A DNA stretch of 64,000 bases from Dallia pectoralis (GCA_029465975.1 CM055755.1:10853734-10917733); one strand, 5' to 3'. Positions 18,326 through 30,300 are shown, counted from the stretch's first letter. Numbers and translations are program-made. Notes: a model not told the origin generated them from the letters alone.

Positions 18326-21093
18326 ACCCAGTTTCCGTTGTGGGACAAACGGGGACTGGAACACAGACAAAGTGTCCCAAAAAGAAGCTGCACAGAGCCC
18401 ATGTGTACGCTCACACACAAAAACAGACAGTGACCCTTCCAAAAGGGCTGATTGGAGCCAAGTGCACTGCACAAGTGATCATAGGTAACAAAGACTGTAG
18501 GTGTTTGTTGGATTCAGGCTCTCAAGTAACGACGATCCCAAACTCTTTCTATTTAGAGAACCTGTCTCACTTACCTATGAATTCCTTGAATGATCTGCTT
18601 GAGGTGGAAGGTGCCAACGGCCAAAGCGTTCCCTACCTTGGCTATGTTGAGACCACCATCAGATTCCCAAAGAGCTTGCTTGGGGCGGACGTTGAGGTGC
18701 CCACGCTAGGTTTGGTTGTACCTGACATGCGCTCCACCATGTCATCAGTGCTTATAGGCACAAATACTTTGGATGTTCTCTATGAAAAGTATGCAGATAT
18801 CGCAAATCAGAACTATGAGTCTCTTCCTTACGGCTACAAAATTGTCTTAAAGACCCTTGAAATCAGGAAAAGACAGTCTGTTGATTCCAGTCTGGGAGAG
18901 GTGAGGCTTCATAGTAGGGACCTTGAGACTATTGCAGCTGGACAGACCAAAGTCCTTGAAGGATCAGTGTGCTGCAGGACAACTGATGTTGGAAAGTGGG
19001 TGATGGTGGAGTCACCAAAGTCATCTTCCCTGCCAGGTGGCATCCTGGTGACAGATGGCTTGGTAAGCCTACCACTGAAACTACCACGCTGCATACCAGT
19101 CATGCTCAAGAATGAGTCACATCATGACATCACCCTATCTCCAAGGGCTGTAATAGCAGAGATGCACGCTGTGAAGAGTGTCCAATCAGTTAAGACCCCT
19201 GACTCAGACCTTCCCACAAAACCTGACCAAAAATTTGATCTCAACATTGACTTCACTGACTCTCCTGTACCCAATGAGTGGAAAGAGAGGATAACAGAGA
19301 AATTAAGTTCCATGCCGGAGGTGTTTGCACAGCACGAGCTTGATTTTGGTCGAACTGACAAAATAAAACACCACATAACCCTCAGTGATATGACAACATT
19401 CAAGCATAGACCAAGACCTATACACCCCCAAGATATAGAGGCTGTGCGTAACCATCTCCAGCAACTCCTTGATGCAGAAGTCATCCGTGAATCGGAGTCG
19501 CCCTTCTCCTCGCCGATCGTTGTCGTCAGGAAAAAGAATGGTGATGTCAGACTCTGCATAGACTACAGAAGGTTGAACACCCAAACGGTTAAGGATTCAT
19601 ATGCCTTGCCTAATCTTGAGGAGTCATTCTCGGCGTTGACTGGATCCAAGTGGTTCTCAGTGCTTGATCTCAAATCAGGCTTCTATCAGATAGAGATGGA
19701 GGAAGCAGACAAACAGAAAACCGCATTTGTCTGCCCACTAGGATTCTTCGAGTTCAACAGGATGCCTCAGGGGATAACTAATGCCCCTAGCACGTTCCAG
19801 AGGCTAATGGAGCGGTGTATGGGAGAGTTGAACTTGAAGCAAGTCCTAGTTTTCCTCGATGATCTCATCATCTTCTCCTCAACACTGGAGGAACATGAGG
19901 AAAGGTTGATGCGCGTGCTCAACCAATTGAAAGAGTTTGGCTTGAAACTGTCACCAGGGAAGTGCAGGTTCTTCCAAACCTCTGTAAAGTACCTCGGCCA
20001 CATCGTGTCTGAAAAGGGCATCGAAACTGATCCAGACAAAGTAGCAGCATTAAAAACCTGGCCAAAACCAAACAACCTGAAAGAGTTAAGAACCTTCCTG
20101 GGATTCTGCGGTTATTACCGCCGGTTCATAAAAGACTACTCAAAGATTGTGAAGCCACTCAACGAGCTCACTGCTGGCTATCCACCGCTGAGAAAGCACA
20201 CTAAAACCACAGTGAACTCTGAGAAGTACTACAACCCAAAGGATCTCTTTGGCGACAGATGGACGTCTGCTTGCCAGGCATCGTTCGACACCATAATCAG
20301 AAAACTGACAACAGCACCCATCCTCGGGTTTGCTGACCCCAAGCTCCCCTACATTTTACATACAGATGCGAGCACCTCGGGACTCGGTGCTGCCCTCTAC
20401 CAGGAGCAACAGGGACAGAAGCGAGTTGTTGCCTATGCAAGTCGAGGTCTGTCGAAATGTGAATCCAGGTATCCTGCGCATAAATTAGAATTCCTTGCCC
20501 TTAAATGGGCAGTGACAGAGAAATTCCAGGACTACCTATACGGGAACATGTTCTTTGCTGTCACCGATAGCAATCCCTTAACATACATTCTTACTTCTGC
20601 TAAGCTCGACGCCACGAGCTACAGATGGTTAGCCGCTCTGTCGACATTTGATTTCCAGCTACAATACAGAGCTGGTAAGCAAAATCAAGACGCGGACGGG
20701 CTGTCCAGGCGTCCCCACGTCAGATTGCCTGATGACACATCCTCACAAAAGGAGTTGGAGAGGATACAACAATTCACAAAAGGACACTTGTCAGTGGCTG
20801 ATTATGCACACCTGGATGAAGACACCATCAAAGCTATCTGTGAGAAGCACTTGGTTCGTGAAGTGATCAACAATCACTCTGGGGAAACATCACCAAGCAA
20901 CACCTTGGTTTTGTCGCTTGCTCATCATCCAAAAGCTCTCCCACAAAGCTTTGAAGAAGAGGATCAGCTTGGTGGCTTACCGGTCATCCCCTCATTAGGA
21001 CCAGCTGAAATAAGAGACAAGCAAAATGCTGATCCCTGCATCCGTGAGGTACTCAGGCAAGTGGAGTTAGAGGAGAAACCCCACCATCCTTGA
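18292..21093 (+). CDS. pol: Pol: aspartic protease, reverse transcriptase, RNase H, right copy
   Basis: Open frame of 934 codons in the -1 frame to gag, overlapping it by 34 nt, with no ATG at its start; expression by frameshifting is inferred. Counting from codon 18,340: protease active site LLDSGSQVTT with Asp at about residue 58; RT with LCIDYRRLN (about 404) and the catalytic VFLDDLIIFS (about 503); a fingers/palm motif SPFSSPIVVVRKKNGDVRLC; RNase H beginning YILHTDASTSGLGAALYQ (about 670) and a second TDSNPLTYI near 745. The order is typical of Ty3/gypsy. It ends TGA at 21,091-21,093 a few codons after a C4 run (21,079-21,082), where integrase continues in the -1 frame. Enzyme motifs all look intact. 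Confidence 0.95.
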   Translation, partial: KWCFKVWSFKLDPVSVVGQTGTGTQTKCPKKKLHRAHVYAHTQKQTVTLPKGLIGAKCTAQVIIGNKDCRCLLDSGSQVTTIPNSFYLENLSHLPMNSLNDLLEVEGANGQSVPYLGYVETTIRFPKSLLGADVEVPTLGLVVPDMRSTMSSVLIGTNTLDVLYEKYADIANQNYESLPYGYKIVLKTLEIRKRQSVDSSLGEVRLHSRDLETIAAGQTKVLEGSVCCRTTDVGKWVMVESPKSSSLPGGILVTDGLVSLPLKLPRCIPVMLKNESHHDITLSPRAVIAEMHAVKSVQSVKTPDSDLPTKPDQKFDLNIDFTDSPVPNEWKERITEKLSSMPEVFAQHELDFGRTDKIKHHITLSDMTTFKHRPRPIHPQDIEAVRNHLQQLLDAEVIRESESPFSSPIVVVRKKNGDVRLCIDYRRLNTQTVKDSYALPNLEESFSALTGSKWFSVLDLKSGFYQIEMEEADKQKTAFVCPLGFFEFNRMPQGITNAPSTFQRLMERCMGELNLKQVLVFLDDLIIFSSTLEEHEERLMRVLNQLKEFGLKLSPGKCRFFQTSVKYLGHIVSEKGIETDPDKVAALKTWPKPNNLKELRTFLGFCGYYRRFIKDYSKIVKPLNELTAGYPPLRKHTKTTVNSEKYYNPKDLFGDRWTSACQASFDTIIRKLTTAPILGFADPKLPYILHTDASTSGLGAALYQEQQGQKRVVAYASRGLSKCESRYPAHKLEFLALKWAVTEKFQDYLYGNMFFAVTDSNPLTYILTSAKLDATSYRWLAALSTFDFQLQYRAGKQNQDADGLSRRPHVRLPDDTSSQKELERIQQFTKGHLSVADYAHLDEDTIKAICEKHLVREVINNHSGETSPSNTLVLSLAHHPKALPQSFEEEDQLGGLPVIPSLGPAEIRDKQNADPCIREVLRQVELEEKPHHP
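18316..18379 (+). promoter_or_regulatory. Programmed -1 frameshift signal with H-type pseudoknot (gag-pol)
   Basis: Slippery heptamer T TTA AAC at 18,316-18,322 in the gag frame, followed by the gag stop TAG. After a 5-nt spacer (18,323-18,327), stem 1 pairs CCAGTTTCCGTT (18,328-18,339) with AACGGGGACTGG (18,348-18,359): 12 bp including two U-G pairs. Loop 1 is one base (18,340). Stem 2 pairs TGGGACA (18,341-18,347) with TGTCCCA (18,373-18,379): 7 bp. The A-rich loop 3 is 13 nt (18,360-18,372). The pol frame is open from 18,292 and lies -1 to gag, as required. Heptamer identity, spacer and stem lengths match classic retroviral and coronaviral signals. Folding was done by eye. Confidence 0.85.
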
Positions 21094-22985
21094 GGAAAGA
21101 ACTTCCTGAGCTTGGTCTCTTGTTAAGAGAGTGGAACAAACTTACCGTCTTAGGTGGTGTATTGTATCGCAAGCGGAAAGAGGATGCTCAGACTCACTAC
21201 CAGCTTGTGCTCCCTGAAGCCCTGAGATCCTTAGTCCTCAAGAGCCTCCATGACGACATGGGCCACATGGGCGCAGAGCGCACCCTAGATCTCATCAGGA
21301 AGCGTTTCTATTGGCCCAAAATGTCAGCCGAGGTGGAAACAAAGGTCAAAACCTGCAACCGCTGCATACGACGTAAGACTATGCCTGAGAAAGCCGCTCC
21401 ACTCGTCAACATCATCGCAACAAGACCACTCGAACTTGTGTGCATGGATTTTCTCAGTGTGGAGCCGGACTCTAGTAACACCAAAGACATTCTGGTCATT
21501 ACCGACCATTTTACGAAATATGCAGTGGCTGTCCCCACCCCGAATCAGAAAGCCAGGACAGTGGCCAAGAGTCTGTGGGACCACTTTTTCGTCCATTATG
21601 GCATCCCTGAAAAACTCCACAGTGACCAAGGTCCTGACTTTGAGTCCCGAACAATAAAAGAACTGTGTGAGCTCATTGGCACTCAAAAGATAAGAACCAC
21701 CCCTTACCATCCGAGAGGGAACCCTGTAGAACGCTTCAACAGGACCCTGCTCAACATGTTGGGAACCCTTGAGAATCAGAAAAAGAGTCACTGGCGGGAT
21801 TACGTCAAACCATTAGTACACGCTTATAATTGTACTAAAAACGAGACAACTGGTTTTACCCCTTACGAGTTAATGTTCGGGCGTCAGCCGAGGTTGCCAG
21901 TTGACTTAGCCTTTGGCCTACCAGTCAATCACCAGTCAGGCTCACACTCGCAATATGTTCGCAACCTGAAATCTCAACTTGAGAACAGTTACAAAGTAGC
22001 AACTGAAAATGCTAAAAAGACAGCCAGTCGCAACAAAACGAGGTTTGACAAGCATGTTGTTGACTCCACCTTGAAGGAAGGCGACAGAGTCTTGGTTCGG
22101 AACGTCCGCCTTCGAGGCAAGCACAAGTTGGCCGATAGGTGGGAGTCTGATGTGTATGTTGTCCAGAGACAGTCTGGAGACGTGCCAGTGTATGTTGTGA
22201 AGCCTGAGACAAGAGATGGCCCACAAAGAACTCTTCATCGTGACCTCTTGCTGCCATGTGGTTTTCTTCCTATGACCTCAACCGAAAGTAAAACTAACCC
22301 GTCAAAGGCAGTGAGACGACCAAGAACTCGACAACATCCTAAAAATGACGGTTCGGATGGAGCTGATGGGGATGAATCCCAATCGGACTCTGAGGAATAT
22401 CACTATGATGGACACAGAAACCTAAGAGTAGAAACACTAGATTTTGACCCGACCCCAGAACCCATAGAACACTTACCAGAAAGGATTGAACTGGAACCCT
22501 CCAAAGAATTGACTGCTGCTAAGCAAGACGTAGCCAAAGCTTTTCCAGAGGATGTTCCAGTAGAGACTTGTGACCTGAACTTACCTGATCCTGCAGACTG
22601 TGACTTACCTGATCCTGCAGACTGTGACTTACCTGATCCTGCAGACTGTGACTTATCTGATCCTGAAGAGAGCAGCTCAGCCGCTGGACAGGAAACTGGA
22701 AACCTACCTGAGGAAGACCTGGATAATGTCCATCCTTCTACTCAACCTCCTCAGGAGGGCAAGGAAAACACAAGTGTTGTGGACCAGACTGACATCCAGA
22801 CTGAAGGTGACTGTTCTAGAAGACCTTTCAGAGACAGAAAAGCGACTAAAAGACTGACTTACCCTGAGCTAGGGAACCCGTTGGTTACAATAGTTCAGTC
22901 TTTATTTCAAACCTTGAGTGATGTGTTAACAGATTCGATTAAAGAGCCCAGTTTACCAAAATCCCCTAGAATTATGACAGTATAG
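21048..22985 (+). CDS. Integrase with GPY/F-like module and acidic repeat tail, right copy
   Basis: Open frame overlapping the end of the RT/RNase H frame by 46 nt in the -1 frame, with no ATG at its start; it is normally the C-terminal part of Pol. Counting from codon 21,090: zinc-binding His54, His59, Cys89, Cys92; catalytic Asp120 (LVCMDFLSV), Asp179 (LHSDQGPDF) and Glu214 (NPVERFNRT), giving D-D with 34 residues before the Glu. A GPY/F-like module follows (about 330-395, from LKEGDRVLV to LHRDLLLPC). The last 200 residues are acidic and include about four LPDPADCD-type repeats coded at 22,575-22,660. The frame ends TAG at 22,983-22,985. The frame offset at the C4 run is shared by both copies and lacks a good slippery heptamer, so I read it as an indel. 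Confidence 0.92.
   Translation, partial: GTQASGVRGETPPSLRKELPELGLLLREWNKLTVLGGVLYRKRKEDAQTHYQLVLPEALRSLVLKSLHDDMGHMGAERTLDLIRKRFYWPKMSAEVETKVKTCNRCIRRKTMPEKAAPLVNIIATRPLELVCMDFLSVEPDSSNTKDILVITDHFTKYAVAVPTPNQKARTVAKSLWDHFFVHYGIPEKLHSDQGPDFESRTIKELCELIGTQKIRTTPYHPRGNPVERFNRTLLNMLGTLENQKKSHWRDYVKPLVHAYNCTKNETTGFTPYELMFGRQPRLPVDLAFGLPVNHQSGSHSQYVRNLKSQLENSYKVATENAKKTASRNKTRFDKHVVDSTLKEGDRVLVRNVRLRGKHKLADRWESDVYVVQRQSGDVPVYVVKPETRDGPQRTLHRDLLLPCGFLPMTSTESKTNPSKAVRRPRTRQHPKNDGSDGADGDESQSDSEEYHYDGHRNLRVETLDFDPTPEPIEHLPERIELEPSKELTAAKQDVAKAFPEDVPVETCDLNLPDPADCDLPDPADCDLPDPADCDLSDPEESSSAAGQETGNLPEEDLDNVHPSTQPPQEGKENTSVVDQTDIQTEGDCSRRPFRDRKATKRLTYPELGNPLVTIVQSLFQTLSDVLTDSIKEPSLPKSPRIMTV
22575..22660 (+). 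repeat. 24-bp in-frame repeat in the integrase tail
   Basis: Three to four copies of a 24-bp unit containing TTACCTGATCCTGCAGACTG, coding for LPDPADCD. Being a multiple of three, it preserves the frame. It is absent from the left copy because of the 3' deletion. Confidence 0.9.
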
Positions 22986-23015
22986 ATTCAGAATGCACAG
23001 GGACGTGCATTAGGT

Positions 23016-23028
23016 AAAGAGGGGAGGA
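23016..23028 (+). other. Polypurine tract of the right copy
   Basis: AAAGAGGGGAGGA directly abuts the TGTAACC start of LTR 3, the correct position for the plus-strand primer. No equivalent precedes LTR 2. Confidence 0.85.
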
Positions 23029-24324
23029 TGTAACCCATGTTAAAATATGACATAAAAATAAATTGTTTATAAAGCTGCATAAATAATTTAGAAGTTAAGG
23101 TATTAATTTAATGTAAGTTAATTAAAAATGTTAATACAACAATTTGATGTTTAATATTAAAAGTATGCCGACGGAAAATTCATGTCACTGTCCCTTTAAG
23201 GGACCAGTGACGCTAGACGGCGTGTCTCAGTGACATTGCAGCAGAAGACCGAAGGAGAGAACAAGTGTGTTAGTAAGCAGAAAAGAGTGAGAAAGTTGAT
23301 TCTTATTTTGAAAAACATAAATTACCTGGTCGAGAACTGACAAGGATTTTATGTTTACTAAGCCACACCGGTTTTGGTGAGTTTATGTTGTTTTCTTACA
23401 TTTTGACGTGTTGTACATTTTTTTCTCCTTTTCTGGTGGAGAGTTAACACTAACTACCTGTTTACAAAGAAATGCTTCGCCATAAATGGTTTACCTGTTA
23501 ATATTTTGGTTTATGAAAACTGTAAAACATTTATTTGTGATTTATTGTGCTTATGACCTGTTATACAGGTCAGGTTTTTTTGCTTTGTTTGAAGCTCGGT
23601 CGGAGCAAGGATTGGTCTGCACGTGTGGGTGTGCACGTGCTCAGACGGGATCAAGATGGCGAGCCAGACCCAGACTGTCAACTAACCTTCCACATCGCAT
23701 CAGTGAGAACCTCGTGCGCATGGTGACTCCCTACCAGAGTGGTAGGAGTATCAGGAACTGGTTTTGAATAGATTCTGAACTGGAAATTGATTGACATTCT
23801 TTTTGGACTGAATCAAACTGAATCTTTTTATTTAATTGAATAATTGAACTCATACTTGAACGTGAACTTGAATTTAAGTTGTTATACTTTTATTTTCATA
23901 TTAAGTTCATATAGTTGAATGTGTTTTAAAATACTTGTGTTCCACATTGGTTGATTTGGTGTGAATTGAGGGTATTTTCTTGCCGTAAACGAAAGGAAAA
24001 GAGTTACCTCAGAATGGAAAATAGCAATTCTAAAATAGGTCCAAATTAGGTAAAAAGACTGGTCTAACTTAGATTAGCCTTGCTAAAATTACTTAAGTGA
24101 ACTAAAGAATAAATAGAGTGAAATACCTTTTCATTCATTACTTCAACATTCAGAACCTGCAGTGTATGTTTGCGTACTGTATATTCTATGTTTGTTTTGC
24201 ATTCAGTAAATTGCCGGCCTTTTGTATTTAAAGAACGGTCTCTGGTGTAATTATTTTGCTCCCCTCTCCTTAGAACCTAGAACTGGTCCAGTGGCGCAGT
24301 AAGTGGTGTGACACCGGTGCTACA
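23029..24324 (+). repeat. LTR 3 (3' outer LTR)
   Basis: 1,296 bp, TG...CA ends, near-palindrome at 23,184-23,211, the E-box pair and YY1-like AAGATGG as in LTR 1. Followed by CATG and then the minisatellite resumes in phase. Confidence 0.92.
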
Positions 24325-27300
24325 CATGTCTCACACCTGTCTACATAAGGTCTCACATGTGATATAGCATGTCTCACACCTCTCTACATAAGGACCCACA
24401 TGTGATATGTCTCACACCTGTCTACATAAGGACCCACATCTGATATAGCAGGTCTCACACCTGTCTACATAAGGACCCACATGTGATATAGCATGTCTCA
24501 CACCTGTCTACATAAGGTACCACATGTGATATAGCATGTCTCACACCTGTCTACATAAGGACCAACATCATGTGATATAGCATGTCTCACACCTCTCTAC
24601 ATAAGGACCCACATGTGATATAGCATGTCTCACACCTGTCTACATAAGGACCCACATGTGATATCGCATGTCTCACACCTGTCTACATAAGGTCCCACAT
24701 GTGATATAGCATGTCTCACTCCTGTCTACATAAGGACCCACATGTGATATGTCTCACACCTGTCTACATAAGGTCCCACATGTGATATAGCATGTCTCAC
24801 ACCTGTCTACATAAGAACCCACATGTGATATAGCATGTCTCACACCTGTCTACATAAGGTCTCACATGTGATATAGCATGTCTCACACCTTTCTACATAA
24901 GGACCCACATGTGATATGTCTCACACCTGTCTACATAAGGACCCACATGTGATATAGCAGGTCTCACACCTGTCTACATAAGGTCCCACATGTGGTATAG
25001 CATGTCTCACACCTGTCTTGATAAGGTCCCACATGTGATATAGCATGTCTCACACCTCTCTACATAAGGACCCACATGTGATATAGCATGTCTCACACCT
25101 GTCTACATAAGGACCCACATGTGATATCGCATGTCTCACACCTGTCTACATAAGGTCCCACATGTGATATAGCATGTCTCACTCCTGTCTACATAAGGAC
25201 CCACATGTGATATGTCTCACACCTGTCTACATAAGGACCCACATGTGATATGTCTCACACCTGTCTACATAAGGACCCACATGTGATATAGCAGGTCTCA
25301 CTCCTGTCTACATAAGGACCCACATGTGATATGTCTCACACCTGTCTACATAAGAACCCACATGTGATATAGCATGTCTCACACCTGTCTACATAAGGTC
25401 TCACATGTGATATAGCATGTCTCACACCTGTCTACATAAGGACCCACATGTGATATGTCTCACACCTGTCTACATAAGGACCCACATGTGATATAGCAGG
25501 TCTCACACCTGTCTACATAAGGTCCCACATGTGATATAGCATGTCTCACACCTGTCTTCATAAGGTCCCACATGTGATATAGCATGTCTCACACCTGTCT
25601 ACATAAGGACCCACATGTGATATAGCATGTCTCACACCTGTCTACATAAGGTACCACATGTGATATAGCATGTCTCACACCTGTCTACATAAGGACCAAC
25701 ATCATGTGATATAGCATGTCTCACACCTGTCTACATAAGGTCCCACATGTGATATAGCATGTCTCACACCTGTCTTCATAAGGTCCCACATGTGATATAG
25801 CATGTCTCACACCTGTCTTCATAGGGTCCCACATGTGATATAGCATGTCTCACTCCTGTCTACATAAGGACCCACATGTGATATAGCATGTCTCACACCT
25901 GTCTACATAAGGTACCACATGTGATATAGCATGTCTCACACCTGTCTACATAAGGACCCACATCATGTGATATAGCATGTCTCACACCTGTCTACATAAG
26001 GTCCCACATGTGATATAGCATGTCTCACACCTGTCTACATAAGGTCTCACATGTGATATAGCATGTCTCACACCTGTCTACATAAGGTCCCACATGTGAT
26101 ATAGCATGTCTCACACCTGTCTACATAAGGTCCCACATGTGATATAGCATGTCTCACACCTATCTACATAAGGTCCCACATGTGATATAGCATGTCTCAC
26201 ACCTATCTACATAAGGACCCACATGTGATATAGCATGTCTCACACCTGTCTACATAAGGTCTCACATGTGATATAGCATGTCTCACACCTGTCTACATAA
26301 GGTCCCACATGTGATATAGCATGTCTCACACCTGTCTACATAAGGTACCACATGTGATATAGCATGTCTCACACCTGTCTACATAAGGTCCCACATGTGA
26401 TATAGCATGTCTCACTCCTGTCTACATAAGGACCAACATCATGTGATATAGCATGTCTCACACCTCTCTACATAAGGACCCACATGTGATATAGCATGTC
26501 TCACACCTGTCTACATAAGGACCCACATGTGATATCGCATGTCTCACACCTGTCTACATAAGGTCCCACATGTGATATAGCATGTCTCACACCTGTCTAC
26601 ATAAGGTCCCACATGTGATATAGCATGTCTCACTCCTGTCTACATAAGGACCCACATGTGATATGTCTCACACCTGTCTACATAAGAACCAACATGTGAT
26701 ATAGCATGTCTCACACCTGTCTACATAAGGTCTCACATGTGATATAGCATGTCTCACACCTGTCTACATAAGGACCCACATGTGATATGTCTCACACCTG
26801 TCTACATAAGGACCCACATGTGATATAGCAGGTCTCACACCTGTCTACATAAGGTACCACATGTGATATAGCATGTCTCACACCTGTCTACATAAGGTAC
26901 CACATGTGATATAGCATGTCTCACACCTGTCTACATAAGGACCAACATCATGTGATATAGCATGTCTCACACCTCTCTACATAAGGACCCACATGTGATA
27001 TAGCATGTCTCACACCTGTCTACATAAGGACCCACATGTGGTATAGCATGTCTCACACCTGTCTTGATAAGGTCCCACATGTGATATAGCATGTCTCACA
27101 CCTGTCTACATAAGGACCCACATGTGATATAGCATGTCTCACACCTGTCTACATAAGGTCCAACATCATGTGATATAGCATGTCTCACACCTCTCTACAT
27201 AAGGACCCACATGTGATATAGCATGTCTCACACCTGTCTACATAAGGACCCACATGTGATATCGCATGTCTCACACCTGTCTACATAAGGTCCCACATGT

Positions 27301-30300
27301 GATATAGCATGTCTCACTCCTGTCTACATAAGGACCCACATGTGATATGTCTCACACCTGTCTACATAAGGACCCACATGTGATATGTCTCACACCTGTC
27401 TACATAAGGACCCACATGTGATATAGCAGGTCTCACTCCTGTCTACATAAGGACCCACATGTGATATGTCTCACACCTGTCTACATAAGAACCCACATGT
27501 GATATAGCATGTCTCACACCTGTCTACATAAGGTCTCACATGTGATATAGCATGTCTCACACCTGTCTACATAAGGACCCACATGTGATATGTCTCACAC
27601 CTGTCTACATAAGGACCCACATGTGATAAAGCAGGTCTCACACCTGTCTACATAAGGTCCCACATGTGGTATAGCATGTCTCACACCTGTCTTCATAAGG
27701 TCCCACATGTGATATAGCATGTCTCACACCTGTCTACATAAGGACCCACATGTGATATAGCATGTCTCACACCTGTCTACATAAGGTACCACATGTGATA
27801 TAGCATGTCTCACACCTGTCTTCATAGGGTCCCACATGTGATATAGCATGTCTCACTCCTGTCTACATAAGGACCCACATGTGATATAGCATGTCTCACA
27901 CCTGTCTACATAAGGTACCACATGTGATATAGCATGTCTCACACCTGTCTACATAAGGACCCACATCATGTGATATAGCATGTCTCACACCTGTCTACAT
28001 AAGGTCCCACATGTGATATAGCATGTCTCACACCTGTCTACATAAGGTCTCACATGTGATATAGCATGTCTCACACCTGTCTACATAAGGTCCCACATGT
28101 GATATAGCATGTCTCACACCTGTCTACATAAGGTCCCACATGTGATATAGCATGTCTCACACCTATCTACATAAGGTCCCACATGTGATATAGCATGTCT
28201 CACACCTATCTACATAAGGACCCACATGTGATATAGCATGTCTCACACCTGTCTACATAAGGTCTCACATGTGATATAGCATGTCTCACACCTGTCTACT
28301 TAAGGTCCCACATGTGATATAGCATGTCTCACACCTGTCTACATAAGGTACCACATGTGATATAGCATGTCTCACACCTGTCTACATAAGGTACCACATG
28401 TGATATAGCATGTCTCACTCCTGTCTACATAAGGACCAACATCATGTGATATAGCATGTCTCACACCTCTCTACATAAGGACCCATATGTGATATAGCAT
28501 GTCTCACACCTGTCTACATAAGGACCCACATGTGATATCGCATGTCTCACACCTGTCTACATAAGGTCCCACATGTGATATAGCATGTCTCACTCCTGTC
28601 TACATAAGGACCCACATGTGATATGTCTCACACCTGTCTACATAAGGTCCCACATGTGATATAGCATGTCTCACTCCTGTCTACATAAGGACCCACATGT
28701 GATATGTCTCACACCTGTCTACATAAGAACCCACATGTGATATAGCATGTCTCACACCTGTCTACATAAGGTCTCACATGTGATATAGCATGTCTCACAC
28801 CTGTCTACATAAGGACCCACATGTGATATGTTTCACACCTGTCTACATAAGGACCCACATGTGATATAGCAGGTCTCACACCTGTCTGCATAAGGTACCA
28901 CATGTGATATAGCATGTCTCACACCTGTCTACATAAGGTACCACATGTGATATAGCATGTCTCACACCTGTCTACATAAGGACCAACATCATGTGATATA
29001 GCATGTCTCACACCTCTCTACATAAGGACCCACATGTGATATAGCATGTCTCACACCTGTCTACATAAGGACCCACATGTGATATCGCATGTCTCACACC
29101 TGTCTACATAAGGTCCCACATGTGATATAGCATGTCTCACTCCTGTCTACATAAGGACCCACATGTGATATGTCTCACACCTGTCTACATAAGGTCCCAC
29201 ATGTGATATAGCATGTCTCACTCCTGTCTACATAAGGACCCACATGTGATATGTCTCACACCTGTCTACATAAGAACCCACATGTGATATAGCATGTCTC
29301 ACACCTGTCTACATAAGGTCTCACATGTGATATAGCATGTCTCACACCTGTCTACATAAGGACCCACATGTGATATGTCTCACACCTGTCTACATAAGGA
29401 CCCACATGTGATATAGCAGGTCTCACACCTGTCTACATAAGGTCCCACATGTGGTATAGCATGTCTCACACCTGTCTACATAAGGTCCAACATCATGTGA
29501 TATAGCATGTCTCACACCTCTCTACATAAGGACCCACATGTGATATAGCATGTCTCACACCTGTCTACATAAGGACCCACATGTGATATCGCATGTCTCA
29601 CACCTGTCTACATAAGGTCCCACATGTGATATAGCATGTCTCACACCTGTCTACATAAGGACCCACATGTGATATAGCATGTCTCACACCTGTCTACATA
29701 AGGTCCAACATCATGTGATATAGCATGTCTCACACCTCTCTACATAAGGACCCACATGTGATATAGCATGTCTCACACCTGTCTACATAAGGACCCACAT
29801 GTGATATTGCATGTCTCACACCTGTCTACATAAGGTCCCACATGTGATATAGCATGTCTCACTCCTGTCTACATAAGGACCCACATGTGATATGTCTCAC
29901 ACCTGTCTACATAAGGACCCACATGTGATATGTCTCACACCTGTCTACATAAGGACCCACATGTGATATAGCAGGTCTCACTCCTGTCTACATAAGGACC
30001 CACATGTGATATGTCTCACACCTGTCTACATAAGGACCCACATGTGATATAGCATGTCTCACACCTGTCTACATAAGGTACCACATGTGATATAGCATGT
30101 CTCACACCTGTCTACATAAGGTACCACATGTGATATAGCATGTCTCACACCTGTCTACATAAGGACCAACATCATGTGATATAGCATGTCTCACACCTCT
30201 CTACATAAGGACCCACATGTGATATAGCATGTCTCACACCTGTCTACATAAGGACCCACATGTGATATCGCATGTCTCACACCTGTCTACATAAGGTCCC

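Larger units (their letters stand above)
8171..24324 (+). mobile_element. Compound PNMA-type Ty3/gypsy retrotransposon (LTR-int-LTR-int-LTR)
   Basis: Three LTRs (8,171-9,466; 15,235-16,568; 23,029-24,324) separate two nearly identical internal regions. The outer LTRs are both 1,296 bp, begin TGTAACCC and end GCTACA, and are flanked by CATG on both sides (8,167-8,170 and 24,325-24,328), the 4-bp duplication expected of one integration event into the minisatellite. Domain order is RRM-like module, Gag, protease, RT, RNase H, integrase, without envelope, which is the Ty3/gypsy (Metaviridae) order. The right unit (15,235-24,324, 9,090 bp) is complete; the left lacks its 3' internal end and polypurine tract. 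The tandem form could come from recombination between LTRs of two copies, or could be a false duplication in the assembly. Confidence 0.9.

Noticed and set aside
22986..23028. Envelope gene between integrase and the 3' LTR
   Set aside because: Only about 43 bp separate the integrase stop from LTR 3, so no envelope can be present.
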